A stretch of DNA of 64,000 nucleotides from positions 23,354,322-23,418,321 of the forward strand of contig NC_134017.1 in the NCBI RefSeq assembly GCF_040712315.1, given 5' to 3'. A model generated the notes under the pieces. That model was not told the DNA's origin. It did not search any database and saw only the letters and a list, made by a program, of their open reading frames with translations. This stretch comes from Castanea sativa. Taxonomy: Eukaryota > Streptophyta > Magnoliopsida > Fagales > Fagaceae. Below are positions 33,487 through 45,379 of the stretch, one piece after another. Positions within the stretch are counted from its first letter, which is position 1, and each line of letters starts with the position of its first letter. Position numbers and translations under genes: made by a program.

Positions 33487-33842
33487 GAGAGAATAACCCT
33501 ATTATTCGTAAATTTAACTAAAGTTACCAACTCACCTCCAAGATCGAAAGAATCTTTGATATGAATATGCTCCAAACATGAACCTCCAGTCCACAACTTC
33601 AAAACACCACTTCATGGTTTATTTCCAGCAACTTTGGTTTATGGATGAGGCAGCAACTTTTATAGAGAGAATAACCCTATTATTCGTAAATTTAACTAAA
33701 GTTACCAACTCACCTCCAAGATCGAATGACTTCTTTGATATGAATATGCTCCAAACATGAACCTCCAATCCACAACTTCAAAACTTCACTTCAAGGTTTA
33801 TTTCTAACAACTTCGGTTTATGGATGAGGTAGCAACTTTTAC
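33487..33842. repeat. Direct tandem duplication, 178 bp x 2
   Basis: 33487-33664 and 33665-33842 match closely from 'gagagaataaccctattat' to 'ggatgaggyagcaactttt', with about ten differences. Words in it recall LTRs of the 21299/23601 type, so it may be an LTR remnant, but the match is weak. Confidence 0.8.
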
Positions 33843-34913
33843 AATATTGGATCTTTAAGTAATATTACACCATTCAATATTTTTTTTATTGGATATGAAT
33901 TTTAACAAATCCACTATTGAATTATATTATTTTAATATATTTTCTATGTTTGTAAAATTTCAAAATAGTAAAACATAGAAAATTATGTCAACATACATAC
34001 CCTAGTCCTAGGGTTTTAATTAGCTTTTAAAGCAGTATAAAGCCTACTGTTTAATTTCTTATATATAAAAAAGAAGAAGAAGAGCCTACTGTTTAATGAC
34101 GCTCATGGTCTATCACTACAATAACAATTCAAAAATGTAGAAAGCTACTATGACTATTGTTTGCTTGTCTAGGTGAAATTCTGACAAGAATTGGCGACCA
34201 TGAAATTAACAATCCAGTTGTCCAACTTTATGTTTCTCTTTTCTTTGGTTAAAAGTCACTTTTCTTATCCTGCTTCCATATCGATGTAATTTTGGTCCTT
34301 CAAATTTTAAAACTAATAATTATAACTATCTCTAAATGACATCGATTTGTTGGAAAAAAATTTATGCAATTTTGGTCTTTCAACTTTATGTAATTTTGCT
34401 ATCTCTATGGCCATTCTATTTGGTTGTAGCTAGAAATTGATGATATAACTATCTCTAAATGACATCGATATGTTGGAAATTTTAGAAAGAAAAACAAACA
34501 ATTTTATGTCTATATTTAAGCCTTTTCCCCTTCTTAAAATTGAGACTTGAAATCAGGGACACTTTTTTTATTATTTAAAATTCTTCCTCTTCAAGAGAAA
34601 CAAACACACATACAAATTGGTGAGAACAATGTTTAAACACATAACCACACCATAAATTATGCTAAAAAATTATAGTAATTAACTTTTAAGAAAGAGTAGG
34701 ACAAAAGACACCAATCTAATTCATCATATACACACACGTCATATTATATAATATGACATTACCATTATTAAATTTTTTTTACGAGCTACCTTAAAATTTT
34801 ATTTACTAATTTATTTTTGGGGTTGAAAATTTTTGTATCTTTCAGATACATAAAAGAAAAGAAGCCGTACATATTAGTTAGAATGTCCATGTCATTGTTA
34901 TTATATTACTGAT
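33843..34913. other. Noncoding DNA
   Basis: No supported gene. An A/T-rich stretch with one short local repeat ('tataactatctctaaatgac', then 'atcgat', at about 34320 and 34443). Confidence 0.45.
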
Positions 34914-35440
34914 AGTATGAAAAATGTTATCGTTAATAATGTTTCTGATGTTGTGATTCGACTAAATGCAAACCTAATGGGAAGCCAGACTTTGAAAACC
35001 CGTAGCTTCCAAATCAAATTGCTTCGGGGATTGGTGGGTATGACTTATGAGATTCCAATGCTGTCGATATCTGAGAGTTGGTGTGAGCTTTTCATTCACT
35101 AGCTACCTAAGACGTATTTGACTTGGCAAAATGATCAGGGAAGAAGTTTCAGATCTAAGGATCCTCATTCACACCCAGTACATGCATAATTAAATAATTG
35201 TTACAATTATTATCATTAAAGATTCATCATGATCAATGTCATTGTTATTTAACTACAAGCATGCATGCATGGTGACAGTGTAACTAGTTAAGAATTGGCC
35301 AGCCCTTGCTACAAAACCCAATAACAAAATTTAAAGGTTGTGGTCCTGTCTGTCCTTGGGAAACTTTGTAAGGTCTAGAGGCCAAATCTGAATTTCCCTG
35401 TGATGAAAGAGTGGATAATGGCATACAATGACTTGCAAGT
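34914..35440. repeat. Duplicated block, copy B
   Basis: Matches 20691-21190 in order and direction. It includes 'gggattggtgggtatgac', 'tgagagttggtgtgagctt', 'ccaagttaagaattggc'-type words and 'gatgaaagagtggataatg'. Noncoding. Confidence 0.7.
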
Positions 35441-35499
35441 TTATTAGTTTTGTCTTTTAATAAGAACAAGCATTTATTTATTATGTAAATAAATGGTGT

Positions 35500-35760
35500 C
35501 ATGGTGACAGTGTAATTAACAAGTTAAGAATTGGCCAGTCCTTAATACAAAACCTATAGGTTGTGGTCCTGTCTGTCCTTGGGAAACTTTTTAAGGTCTA
35601 AGGCTCCAAATCTGGATTGCTCTGTCATGAAAGAGTGGATAATGACATACAGCGACTTTTCCTTCTTATCTAAATGACACACAAATACAATGACTTGCAA
35701 GTTTATTAGTTTTATGGGGGGTACGATTATGGTCCCGGTTATGTTTATTATTCACTATCT
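35500..35760. repeat. Duplicated block, partial copy C
   Basis: Repeats the right part of copy B after about 220 bases: 'ggtgacagtgtaa', 'gttaagaattggccag', 'ggttgtggtcctgtctgtcc' and 'gaaagagtggataatg'. It then continues with 'gggggtacgattatggtccc', as copy A does near 21190-21215. Copy C may therefore hold the true right edge of the block. Confidence 0.7.
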
Positions 35761-36938
35761 AGCAAAAACTGCATATCTCAGCAGTGATATATATTGAAAG
35801 GAAGATATGCTAATAACTAATCAAATCAATGAAAATCGTAGTCAAATAATCCAATCAATCTTTTCGTTTGTTTGTGTTTGTTTTCCTAATTATGATTATG
35901 AGTTTATCACAAACCACGCCCACATATTCTAATGCATTCAATTAGCTAGGACAACTTAGGCACCATAGTAGAATGCATACAAAACTTCCTTATCTTTTCA
36001 ATATGTTATTGTTTTGTTCATCATCAAGCGCAAGATTCCTACACATGTGGCTAATGGCTTGCATCGAATAAGACAGAATGTTATGTTTTAGGCTTGAATT
36101 GTCACAAAATAAGTACTTATCAAACTAGCTTGCAGGCATTGACTTCTTCATTTTAAGATGATCTTTATATATATATATTTTAATATATAATTTAATAGTT
36201 AGAGGAGGGAGATTTGGACCATAAATGTTTTTGATAGAAACACTAAGATATATCAATTGCTCCAATGTTCTTTGCTTTTTTTTTTTTTGGTTATGCCATG
36301 CATGTAATTCCTGCAAATTACGTGTATCCATGGTATCAATGAGTTAAATTTGGGATCTCTATTTGTTTTTCTTCCTTTTTTTGGTCAGAACCTCAGGCTG
36401 CTCATCACTCATGCAGGTGATTCAATTCCACTATTAGAATCAAACTGGATGCACTAATAAACAAATCAAAAATAGACTGCAGTAAGTTCATGATTAGATC
36501 ATGATGATGGTGGACACGGTTTGAACAAAAAAATTGGCTATTACACATTAAAGATGAAAAAAAAAAAATTAAATTGGCCATTAACAACTGTTGTCATCTC
36601 ATTTTTATTTTGAACAGATTTTTTCTCCAAATCATTCACTATGCTCTGATTTAAATAAGCATATGCATCAATACATTTACTTTTAGTTATATATGACTCA
36701 AGAGTTATTTAATGAAACACTTCTGTAGTCATTTGAATTTTCACGTAATGAACTAGAAAAGATTCATGTATTTCAATTTAAGGGGAAAAAAAACCTTCGT
36801 ACGGTTCCTCTTATTTATTTATTGTTTTCTTTTGCTCCCCTCAAAAAACTGCCTGTTCCTAGACAAGAAGTGGGAAACATCTAATTAAACATAATAGGGG
36901 ACCAGCATTGGGTTCCATATGGTTATATATATATATAT
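35761..36938. other. Noncoding DNA
   Basis: No gene supported. It ends in a short (AT)n tract at about 36924-36938, the insertion site of the next element. Confidence 0.5.
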
Positions 36939-37522
36939 TGATGATGCCGAAAAAATCACCAATAAGCTGCACACACTCCCAAATCGAAACAATATCTACA
37001 AAACGAAAAGAGAAGACCTAACAGAGAGCACCGGTGTGATGCAGGCCAAAAACCCTCCGAAAGTCAAGTTAGAACTTTTTTCACAACCCTAGAGTGCCAG
37101 AGTTGAGCGAATAGTACGTACCTTGATTTGTGAGGGTTTTGGGGTATTTATAGTGGCATAGGGTTAACATCCCAGCCTTGACCATGAAGTCCTTTCCTTC
37201 TAGAATTGGAACTCTTTCCTTTTACATACCTTCTGGAGTTCTTTTCCTTATAGGAGTCCTTTGATCAAGGCTAAACGTGTAACGCAAGAATTCTTCTTAT
37301 ACACGTTTGCATGGAGATCAAGCAAAGCCACGTCAGACTTAATCGTAAAGCGCAAATCCTATTTAGGGATTCTTGGAACCAAAACTGGAAGGATGACTAC
37401 TGCGTTGTATCTGTCCGTCCACTGTGGATCTGAGCTCTTGCACTGCCAACTATCAGTCTATCACCCTTGTTCTGTCACATCCAGCCATGTAGATCTGTCA
37501 CATTCATTTTTATTCCCCTTCA
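36939..37522 (-). repeat. Tat element 3' LTR
   Basis: Runs from TGATGATGCC to CCCCTTCA. It carries the same minus-strand TATA box as its partner. It has the same length as the 5' LTR. Confidence 0.88.
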
Positions 37523-40142
37523 GTTGCCCCATCGTTCCACGAGACTGTCAACTTTCCCCTGCGGGCTTATGGAATGACGGTTAGTTTTAACCCTTGATTG
37601 GCGTGTTTCGATGGATAGGTTGGATCAGAGTCATAAATGTACCAGGGACACGTGGTAGTACTCCACTGGAGGTTTGTTGGAATCGATGCGCCTCTTTGTT
37701 TCCCGTGCTATTCCCTCTATATATACTATCCATCCCTTTCATTTTTACACTTTGGAAAATTTTCTGCTAATCAGAGTGCAACCGTCCACTTTGTGTGATC
37801 CGTCACCTCAAGAAGTTGAGATTCGTCGTCCTTTCAACTCGTCTATCGCCTTTTCGCATTGTCCACCTGTGAGTACCTTCTTTGCTTGTTAATTTCTGTT
37901 CTTTATTTCGCATGTTGGTCCGTCGTCAGTATAGATCTAGAGTCTTAGGTTTCCTTTATTTACCGGTCATATGTAGGTGTCAGATATCTAGTGAGGCGTC
38001 AAGTGGTCAGTCTTATGTCCGTGAGGGAGCGAGCTACAAAGAGGTGTTCCAATCAGGTCAAGCAGACCAAGACACCTCTAGCGAGGAGAGGGAACTGTCA
38101 GCCAGCTCTCCTTCCAATGTAGAAGATGAAGGGTAGGATGAGGACGGGTCAGAATATGACTCGAACGATGACTTAGACGGTATAGATCCACCGATCTAGT
38201 CCATCATAGGCCTTGACGGTTTCAGGGAATTTGTCATGCTTCCTTTGTGGACGGTGAACGATTTCATCTCTGACATCAAATAGTCACACTACAATACGCT
38301 TAGGCTGAAATATTAGATACCTGATAACATTCCCATCTGTCTACCTTTTAAATCCGAGAAGTGTTATTACAAGGGTTTTGAAGACGTTGGTGTGTATGAG
38401 CAGATGCTCAAAGCGGGTGTTCGATTCCTATTAAGTGCTTTGCACTGTCGTCTCTTTTAGTACTTAGGTTTGGCCGTCAGTCAAATCTCACCAAATGCCT
38501 AGAGAGTTTTCCTAAACGTTGAGGTCTTGTATGGTGTGATGTCTGACGGGGCGAGACGGTTAATAGTGGAAAAGTTCTTTCACTGTTATTGTTCGTCTGA
38601 GATTACAAAGTTGAAGGGTATGTATAGCTTCGCGCCGAGGATTTTGGTGCTTAGGCTAGTGTCCGAGACCCCAGACTCCAATCGTAACTGGAAGGGTTGA
38701 TATTTCTTCCTTCAGGGAGACGATTGGATGTGTCGTCCTGACGATCACGAATACATGCCGGTGGATAAGACTTGGGGGATAATGGCTCTATCCGGTATGA
38801 GCCCGTCTTACTTTACAAGCTTTTATTAAGTATTGAAGTTATTCTAACCGTTCAGTTTTGCAGCTAGGGACTGTCCACCTATTACTACAGAACAATTTGG
38901 CTTCTTAGAAAAAATCTTCCAGACCACCAGATTGTCGGAGAGGACTTGGATCAAGCTCGTCACCTTGGACACCTTGCATTGGTATTGTGACGTTCCAGAA
39001 CCTACAACTGCTGGCCGTCGATACGACTCAAGAATACGCAAGCGTAAGTCTTTTAACCCTCAACCGTTGCTTTGTCGTACAACATCGTTTTCACCTGTCT
39101 ACTTTTTGCAGAAATGGACAATGCCAGGAGAAGAGCTCTTATCAAACAACAAGCTCTCAAGAGAAAACAAGGTGTTGACCTTCCTACCAAGTCGGGTTCT
39201 TTTCATCTGTCTGCAAAAAGGCTACCAACTGAAAAGGTTGACCGTTACAGTAAGAACCAAAAGCTGGTGACGGGATTGCCTGCTGGTCAAGGGTATGGTG
39301 TGACGAAGTTGCCCCCTAAGCTAGGGATAGGTAAGGGCAAGGGTCTGATGGTGAATCCTGACCCCGCCAAAGAGAAACCCCCCGTCTTGCTTCGCGAGGA
39401 TTCACAGTACGCTCTTGGTTAATTAACTTCTATCATCAAAGAGGAGGATTATGAAGACCTAGGTAATCATGCGATGGAGGCAATGGGGGAGACCTGTTTA
39501 TTTAGTCTTACTCAGGTCAGTACCCGTCGCTTACTTGTTTCGTCATGTTTTTACTTTTTCGCTTATATATTGTTGGTGTAGACGGTCGTGACGGCTAAGG
39601 GATTAATGGACCGGTGTCTTGCTCACGAGAGGATGTTGAAGCATGTCTGTACAAAGTTAAGGGCGACGGCTGAAGAGCTTGAGGAGCTGAAGTTCTGGAA
39701 GGCCCGTCATGAGGAAAAACTGAAAATGTCCGAGCGAGCCCGTGAGAGTTTGGAGAAAAAGGTGGAGCTCTTGAGGGAGACTGTGAAGGCTAGTGAAGAT
39801 AATCTCCGTCAGGCAAAGGTTGAGGTTGTCAAGGAATACCGAGACTTCGACGCCCTTTTGAACGAACTGGGTGCCTTTTTCGCCGACGGGTTTAACGACT
39901 GTATCTGTCAAGTGAAGGCCTCGTTCCCTGACCTGAACCTTGCACACATCAATATAGACATTGGAGGCCAAACCCCTGCCCGTCCCGTCGACTCTGAGGG
40001 AACAGACGGGCTTTTCGGTGAAAGACCTAGTGACGACGAGGCCCCAAAGGTAGGTGAAAAAGGATCCGTCCAGGATGACGCCCGTCAGCCTTCACCAAAA
40101 GGTTCTGACGCTAACAAGGATACCGTTGTGGTTCAGGAGTAA
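37523..40142 (+). pseudogene. Antisense ORF of the Tat element (putative gypsy-type transposon protein), multi-exon
   Basis: A TATA box (TATATATA, about 37715-37722) precedes a leader. A donor (CCT|GTGAGT, 37868) and an acceptor before 37979 begin the coding part (CQISSEASSGQSYVRE). The core, read with several TAG stops, includes VYEQMLKAGVRFLLSALHC, YLGLAVSQISPNA and VLYGVMSDGARRL, which fits the 'putative gypsy type transposon' domain (PF04195, by recall). Introns with consensus ends lie at 38795-38863, 39044-39111 and 39516-39581. The last exon (39582-40142) is a coiled coil (LKMSERARESLEKKVELLRE) with a charged tail ending at TAA 40140-40142. It lies opposite in direction to gag-pol. Function unknown. 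Confidence 0.75.
37715..37722 (+). promoter_or_regulatory. TATA box of the antisense ORF
   Basis: TATATATA in the context CCCTCTATATATACTATCC, outside the 3' LTR and pointing into the antisense ORF. It is followed at 37868 by a splice donor. Confidence 0.5.
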
Positions 40143-40379
40143 CGTGTATTTATTTTTATTTTGGAATATCAGAAATGTATGGGAGAATAGCTAATTCCAC
40201 CCATTGTCATTTGCTTGTGTTACTTTGTTGGTGTTTTGTTTTGACAAATTTTTCTAATGAATCCGTCTTCTTTTGGCTGTCCTCGTTACTTTTTATCCCT
40301 CATCTAGAAATTTCATCTTGTTTGGATTGATTCGTTCATTCTATCACTTTAGTGAACGTTGTTGTTTGTGGGACGATTC

Positions 40380-40970
40380 GTCCATTATATGTAAAATTTT
40401 ACCCTGCTTAGGATGACCCGTCCGCTTTGTGGACTTGGTGAATTTACCCTTGGATCATCCTTCTTGGGTGATCCATCCATTGTGTGGACTTGATAAAAAT
40501 TTTTATCCCACTTGGGATGATCCGTCCACTATATAGACTTGGTAGATTTTCATCCTTCTTGGATGATCTGTCCACTATGTGGACTTGGTAAATTTTTATC
40601 CCTCTTGGGATGAACCGTCCACCTCATGGACCTGGTAGATTTCATCCTTCTTGGATGATCCGTCCACTGTGTGGACTGGGTAAATTTTTAACCCTCTTGG
40701 GATGAACCGTCCACCTCATGGACTTGGTAGATTTCATCCTTCTTGGATGATCCGTCCACTGTGTGGACTGGGTAAATTTTTAACCCTCTTGGGATGAACC
40801 GTCCACCTCATGGACTTGGTAGATTTCATCCTTCTTGGATGATCCGTCCACTGTGTAGACTTGGTAAATTTTTATCCCTCTTGGGATGAACCGTCCACCT
40901 TATGGACTTCGTAGATTTCATCCTTCTTGGATGATCTGTCCACTGTGTGGACTTGGTAGAATTTGAGCAA
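40380..40970. repeat. 92-bp tandem repeat built of two 46-bp halves
   Basis: The word TTGGATGATC/TTGGATGAT recurs at 40559, 40651, 40743, 40835 and 40927, exactly 92 bases apart, with a first, looser unit (95 bases) before. Each unit has two similar halves (GGATGATCCGTCCACT... and GGATGAACCGTCCACC...). Each half carries a small inverted repeat GTCCAC-NNN-GTGGAC or GTCCA-N5-TGGAC. The array lies between the 3' ends of the antisense ORF and of pol. Confidence 0.9.
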
Positions 40971-41129
40971 AATATATTCCATATGCTTTGAATAAACTCC
41001 TCTTATTATAATGGGTTGGTAGTATATTATTCACAAAAGAATAAGAAAAACGTCTTTTGGCTCTAAAAATATTTGTAGAAAATAAAAATTTTAACTATCT
41101 ACTAGAAAAGATAAACTGGAAATGAGGAG

Positions 41130-42540
41130 GTAATTGTTGCATTTATCCTTCGTCTACTGGTATTACTTCTTCAGGTGCTCCGTGTTCCATGGATGACTCA
41201 ACTTTTTCCTGTCTAGGGTCTCTAAGTAGTATGTTCCCTTCCTATGCCATGAAATGATCATGTACGGTCCTTCCCAGTTAGGTCATAGCTTCCCTTGGGA
41301 GGCATCTTTCGTAGCGCCGAGTACTCTTTTTAAGACCAAATCTCCAACCTGGAAGTCCCTGTGCCGGACCTTGGAGTTGTAATACTTCGCCATCAGGTCC
41401 TGGTATCGGGCTAGTCTCTGCTCCGCTGTGTCCCTAACTTCGTCCACAAGATCAAGCTGCAGACGAATGGCTTCATCATTTCTGCTCTTGTCGTAGTTTT
41501 CCACCCAGTAGCTTGCTAGCCCCACTTTTGCTAGTATGATGGCCCCACTACCAAACGCCAATCGAAACGGTGTTTTCCCTGTTGGTGTTCTTGTTGTTGT
41601 CTTGTACGCCCATAAAACACTTGGCAATTCGTCCGGCTATATGCCCTTTGCCCCCTCGAGTTGGGTCTTGATGATCTTGAGTAAGGACCGGTTTGTGACT
41701 TCAAGTTGTCCATTGGCCTACGGGTGGGTGGGCGATGAGTAGTGGTTTTTTATCCCAAGCTGGGAACAAAAGTGTCTGAATGTGTCGTTGTTGAATTATT
41801 TTCTGTTGTCTGAAACCAGCACCCTCAGAATACTGTACCTACAAATAATATTCCTCCATACAAAATTTTGGATATTCTTCTCTGTGATCGTGGCCAAAGC
41901 CTCTGCTTCCACCCATTTGGTGAAGTAGTCAATTCTAACTGCTAAGAACTTCAACTGCCTTATCGCTGTCGGGAACGGGCCCATGATGTCTAACCCCCAT
42001 TATGCGAATGGCCATGGGGTCGTCATAGGGGTGAGTTCTTCCATTGGTTGCCTTATGAAATTGCCAAATCGTTGGCACTTGTCGTAGGCTCTGACATATG
42101 CGTCAGCATCCTTCTGCATTGTTGGCTAGTAGTATCCTGCACGGAGTAGCTTGTGCACCAAAGACCTAGATCTAGAATGGTTGCCGCAAACTGTTTTATG
42201 GACCTCCCTTATGACGTAGTCCGCTTCTTCGTGGTCGAGGCATCTTAGGAACGGTCGAGAGAATTCGCTTTTGTATAGGACGTCTTTAATCAAAACGAAC
42301 CGGGCATCTTTAACCTTCAACTTTCTTGCGACCTCTTTGTTGTTTGGTAGTTTATAGTCCTTGAGATATGCCGTTATTGGAGCCATCCAAGAATGCTCAC
42401 TGCTTACCTTCTGCATGCTAGTGCCATCTAATAATGATGAGAGTTTGACGAAGGATAATACCCGGTTGGGGATGATCATAGGTTCTGCTGAAGTTGCTTT
42501 TACGAGTTGGTCGGCATCTTGGTTCTATTCTCTAAGGATT
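41130..42540 (-). pseudogene. Tat integrase
   Basis: The N-terminal zinc-binding part (about 42126-42300) reads VHKTVCGNHSRSRSLVHKLL. The catalytic core (41640-42010) reads MGPFPTAIRQLKFLAVRIDY, FTKWVEAEALATITEKN, RVLVSDN and, in another frame, GQLEVTNRSLLKII, giving the D, D and E of the DDE triad. The C-terminal part (41283-41627) reads MPSVLWAYKTTTRTPTGKTP, then VRHRDFQVGDLVLKRV, the chromatin-side GPY-type region. Several frames and stops interrupt it. Integrases join the cDNA ends to the host genome. Confidence 0.86.
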
Positions 42541-42569
42541 TGAACCAACTTGACCTGGAAGTTGTTTGC

Positions 42570-42926
42570 TCAACCCTTCACTTCCTCGAGATACCTCTTC
42601 AGTCTTTCAATCTTGCACTCGTAGCTTCCATTAACCTGACTGATCATAACTTGAGAATTGGAGTATATGATCATACTCTTAGCTCCCGCGACTATCGTGA
42701 GGTCCAGTCCTGCTACTAGGGCTTCATATTCTGCCTTGTTATTGGTGGTAGAGAAATCCAGACAAATCATGCTTTCGATCTTATCTCTTTCTAGGGTGTG
42801 GAGCACCACTCTGGCCCCTCTAGCATGTTTATTGGAGGATCCGTCCCTATAGATTCTCCATACGGAAGTCTCCTCTGCCCCCTGGTCTTTTATGATGGTG
42901 AACTCAGCGACGAAATCTATTAACAC
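42570..42926 (-). pseudogene. Tat second (archaeal-type) RNase H
   Basis: The reading WRIYRDGSSNKHARGARVVL has the first acidic residue (D of RDGSS). TTNNKAEYEALVAGLDL has the Glu, and IIYSNSQVMISQVNGSYECK the position normally D (here N in YSNSQ). A second RNase H next to the usual one is the defining feature of Tat elements. The D-to-N change and flanking stops suggest no activity. Confidence 0.86.
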
Positions 42927-42944
42927 CTGCCCATTTACGGCCGA

Positions 42945-43346
42945 TCACGGTTGATACCGAATATCGAACTCACTCAACTCGATCGCCCACAATGCCATCT
43001 GTCCAGCAGCTTCGGGGCTATTCATTGCTTTGCGCAAGGGTTTATCTGTCAGGACATTTATGGTATGTGCTTGAAAGTATGGTTTGAGTTTCCGTGCCGC
43101 GATCACCAATGCAAAGGCGAGTTCCTCCATCTGAAGGTACCTTTCTTCTGCTCCTCTTAGTGCCCGGCTTATAAAATATACGAGTCTTTGTATCTTGTCT
43201 TATTCTCTAAGAAGAGCCGCACTAACGGCTGCTGAGGAGACGACAAGGTATAAGAACAATTCTTGCCCTGGTATAGATGGGCTGAGCAATGGCGGAGCGA
43301 AGAGATACACCTTTAAATCTTCAAATGCCTTTTGGCACTCGTCTGT
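42945..43346 (-). pseudogene. Tat first RNase H (RT-linked)
   Basis: The reading MEELAFALVIAARKLKPYFQ, AHTINVLTDKPLRKAMNSPE and GQMALWAIELSEFDIRYQP is the RT-linked RNase H of Ty3/Gypsy. The part upstream (43131-43346) is broken by stops but shows RALRGAEERY-like sequence just before. Confidence 0.82.
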
Positions 43347-44443
43347 CTAATCAAATGATCTTCTCAGTGTGCAAAAGAAGGGGAGGCATTTTTCCGTCGC
43401 CCTTGATACGAATCTATTGAGGGCTGCTATCTTGCCGTTCAAACTTTGTACTTTCTTTACCGTCCTTAGAGGAGCCAATTCCATTATCGCCTTCATCTTT
43501 TCTGGGTTGACCTCGATGCTCCTTTGGGATACCATGAATCCCAAGAAATTTCCTACGGTTACCCTGAACGCGCACTTGCTCGGATTCAGCTTCATTTTAT
43601 ATGACCGAAGAGTGTCGAAAGTCTCCTGGAGGTCCCTCATGTGATTGGACTCCTGAATGCTTTTTACCAACATATCATCTACGTAAACCTGTATGTTTTT
43701 GCCAATTTGGTGCATGAACATCTTGTTCATCAATCTCTGATATGTGGCTCCTGCGTTTTTAAGCCCGAAAGGAATTACTTTGTAGCAGAAAATCCTTGAC
43801 TTGTTACGAACGAAGTTTTCTCTTGATCAACTTCATCCAATATAATTTGGTTGTAACCGGAGAAGGCATCCATGAAGCTCAAGAGTTCATGTCTTGCGGT
43901 GGAGTTTACCAAGGTATCAATATGTGGGAGTAGGTAACTATCCTTAGGACAGACCCTATTTAGATCTGTGAAGTCGACACACATTCTCCACTTCCCATTG
44001 GCGTTCTTGACCATTACTACGTTTGCCAACCAATCAGGGTAGTACACCTCGCGTATGAAGTCTGCTTCTTGTAGCTTCCATACTTCTTCTGCAATGGCTC
44101 GATCTCGTTCAGGGGCGAACACTCGCTTCTCTTGTCGGACAGGAAAGAAAGAGGGTGATACATTCAACCTGTGGACCATAACCGATGGGTTGATCCCTGG
44201 CATGTCCTCATGACTCCATGCAAAAATTTCTTGGTTTTCCTTGAGGAATATTGTAAGCGCTTGTCGGACTGTTTGGCTGGCCAAAGTGCCGATTCTTGCG
44301 GTCCGTTTGGGCCTAGAATCATCGAGGTGTACTTCTTCTAACTCTTCCGCCGTTTTTGCTACCGTTCGCTGTTCCTCGATGTTCATTGCTTGTAAGTGGT
44401 CATCCATTTCCATCATGACGACGTAGCATTCCCGTGCGGCCAC
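43347..44443 (-). pseudogene. Tat reverse transcriptase
   Basis: Two frames: 43775-44443 ([80 protein letters not shown]) and 43347-43733 (MNKMFMHQIGKNIQVYVDDM, then LVKS). The YVDD catalytic box is intact, unlike the truncated relative at 16535. A frameshift near 43770 separates the halves. It makes cDNA from the element RNA in active relatives. Confidence 0.9.
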
Positions 44444-44474
44444 CTGATTTCCGTACAGCTCTCCAACTCCATAT

Positions 44475-44951
44475 TCAGTGGGGGAATTTGACCATTAAAT
44501 GGTAAGTCGAAGTTACAGCCTTCCATGCATTGAGAGTTGGCTGTCCAAGGATGGCGTTATAGGCGGAAGAGCAGTCGACCACAAGAAAAACTACATCCTT
44601 GGTTATTTGCTGGGGGTAATCTTTGACCGTCACAGACAACGTGACGACACCTAAAGGGTAGACCCTTGTCCCTTCGAAGCCAACAAGGAGTGCATTTGTT
44701 GGGATCACTCGCTCTCTACCAATCCCCATTTGTTGGAACGTGGGGTAGTAGAGGATATCCGTTGAGCTTCTGTTATCAACCAAAACTCGATGCATGTTGT
44801 AGTCCCCTGCCCGTATACTAACAACAAGTACGTCGTCATGTGGGTGATGAAGGCGCCATGCATCTTCTTCTGAAAACCCAATGCTGGGGTTATCAAGTTG
44901 CGCCATTTTTGGTGAGGAACCCGTCAGCTGGACGCTTTGAACCATCTGCAA
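44475..44951 (-). pseudogene. Tat aspartic protease
   Basis: The active-site loop reads HRVLVDNRSSTDILYYPTFQ (expected D-x-G-S-S, here DNRSS, so the Gly is replaced). It is followed by GFEGTRVYPLGVVTLSVTV and FLVVDCSSAYNAILGQPTLN. The loss of the Gly would disturb the active site. Confidence 0.85.
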
Positions 44952-45046
44952 GTATGTTTTTGGGCCTTTTTAGACAACCCTACAGAAGTAGTGCCCCCAA
45001 CAATCATCCGTATGTCTCCTATAGGTGGTCTAGGACGCTCATTTTC

Positions 45047-45376
45047 CTATCGGGGGGTTTGCTCCTGGGGTTGGTCCTTTCTTTCCTTCCTTACGAACCT
45101 CTGCAACCTTCCTTGCCTGATAAGAGCTTCAATTTGCTGTTTTATGTCATAACAATCCTTCGTGTCGTGGCCATGATCACGATGAAAACGGCAGTATCTG
45201 TCCATTGGCCTCTTATTAGGATCTCCCTTCATCTTGCCAGGAAACGTCAGGGCTCTTTCATCTTTAATCTGCATTAATACCTGGTCGATTGGTGCAGTGA
45301 GAGGGGTGAAGTTCGTGAATCTTCCCGTGGGTGGTTTGGATCGTCGATCTTCCCGTCGCTCTCCAGTTCTAGCCAT
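45047..45376 (-). pseudogene. Tat gag C-terminus with zinc knuckle
   Basis: The reading RYCRFHRDHGHDTKDCYDIK (C-x2-H-x2-HGHDTxDC) is the Tat-type knuckle. It is followed by QQIEALIRQGRLQRFV. It lies in another frame than the gag core, one stop downstream. Confidence 0.83.
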
Positions 45377-45379
45377 CTT

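Noticed and set aside
34914..35102. 61-codon frame in duplicated block B
   Set aside because: The frame is not conserved in copy A, so it is not a coding sequence.
37261..37584. Plus-strand frame of 107 codons, also at 46769-47107
   Set aside because: It lies within both LTRs of the Tat element and is repeated only because the LTR is repeated.
40380..40970. Regular repeats considered as a CRISPR-like array
   Set aside because: Units are contiguous without unique spacers, in a plant retrotransposon, with no cas genes.
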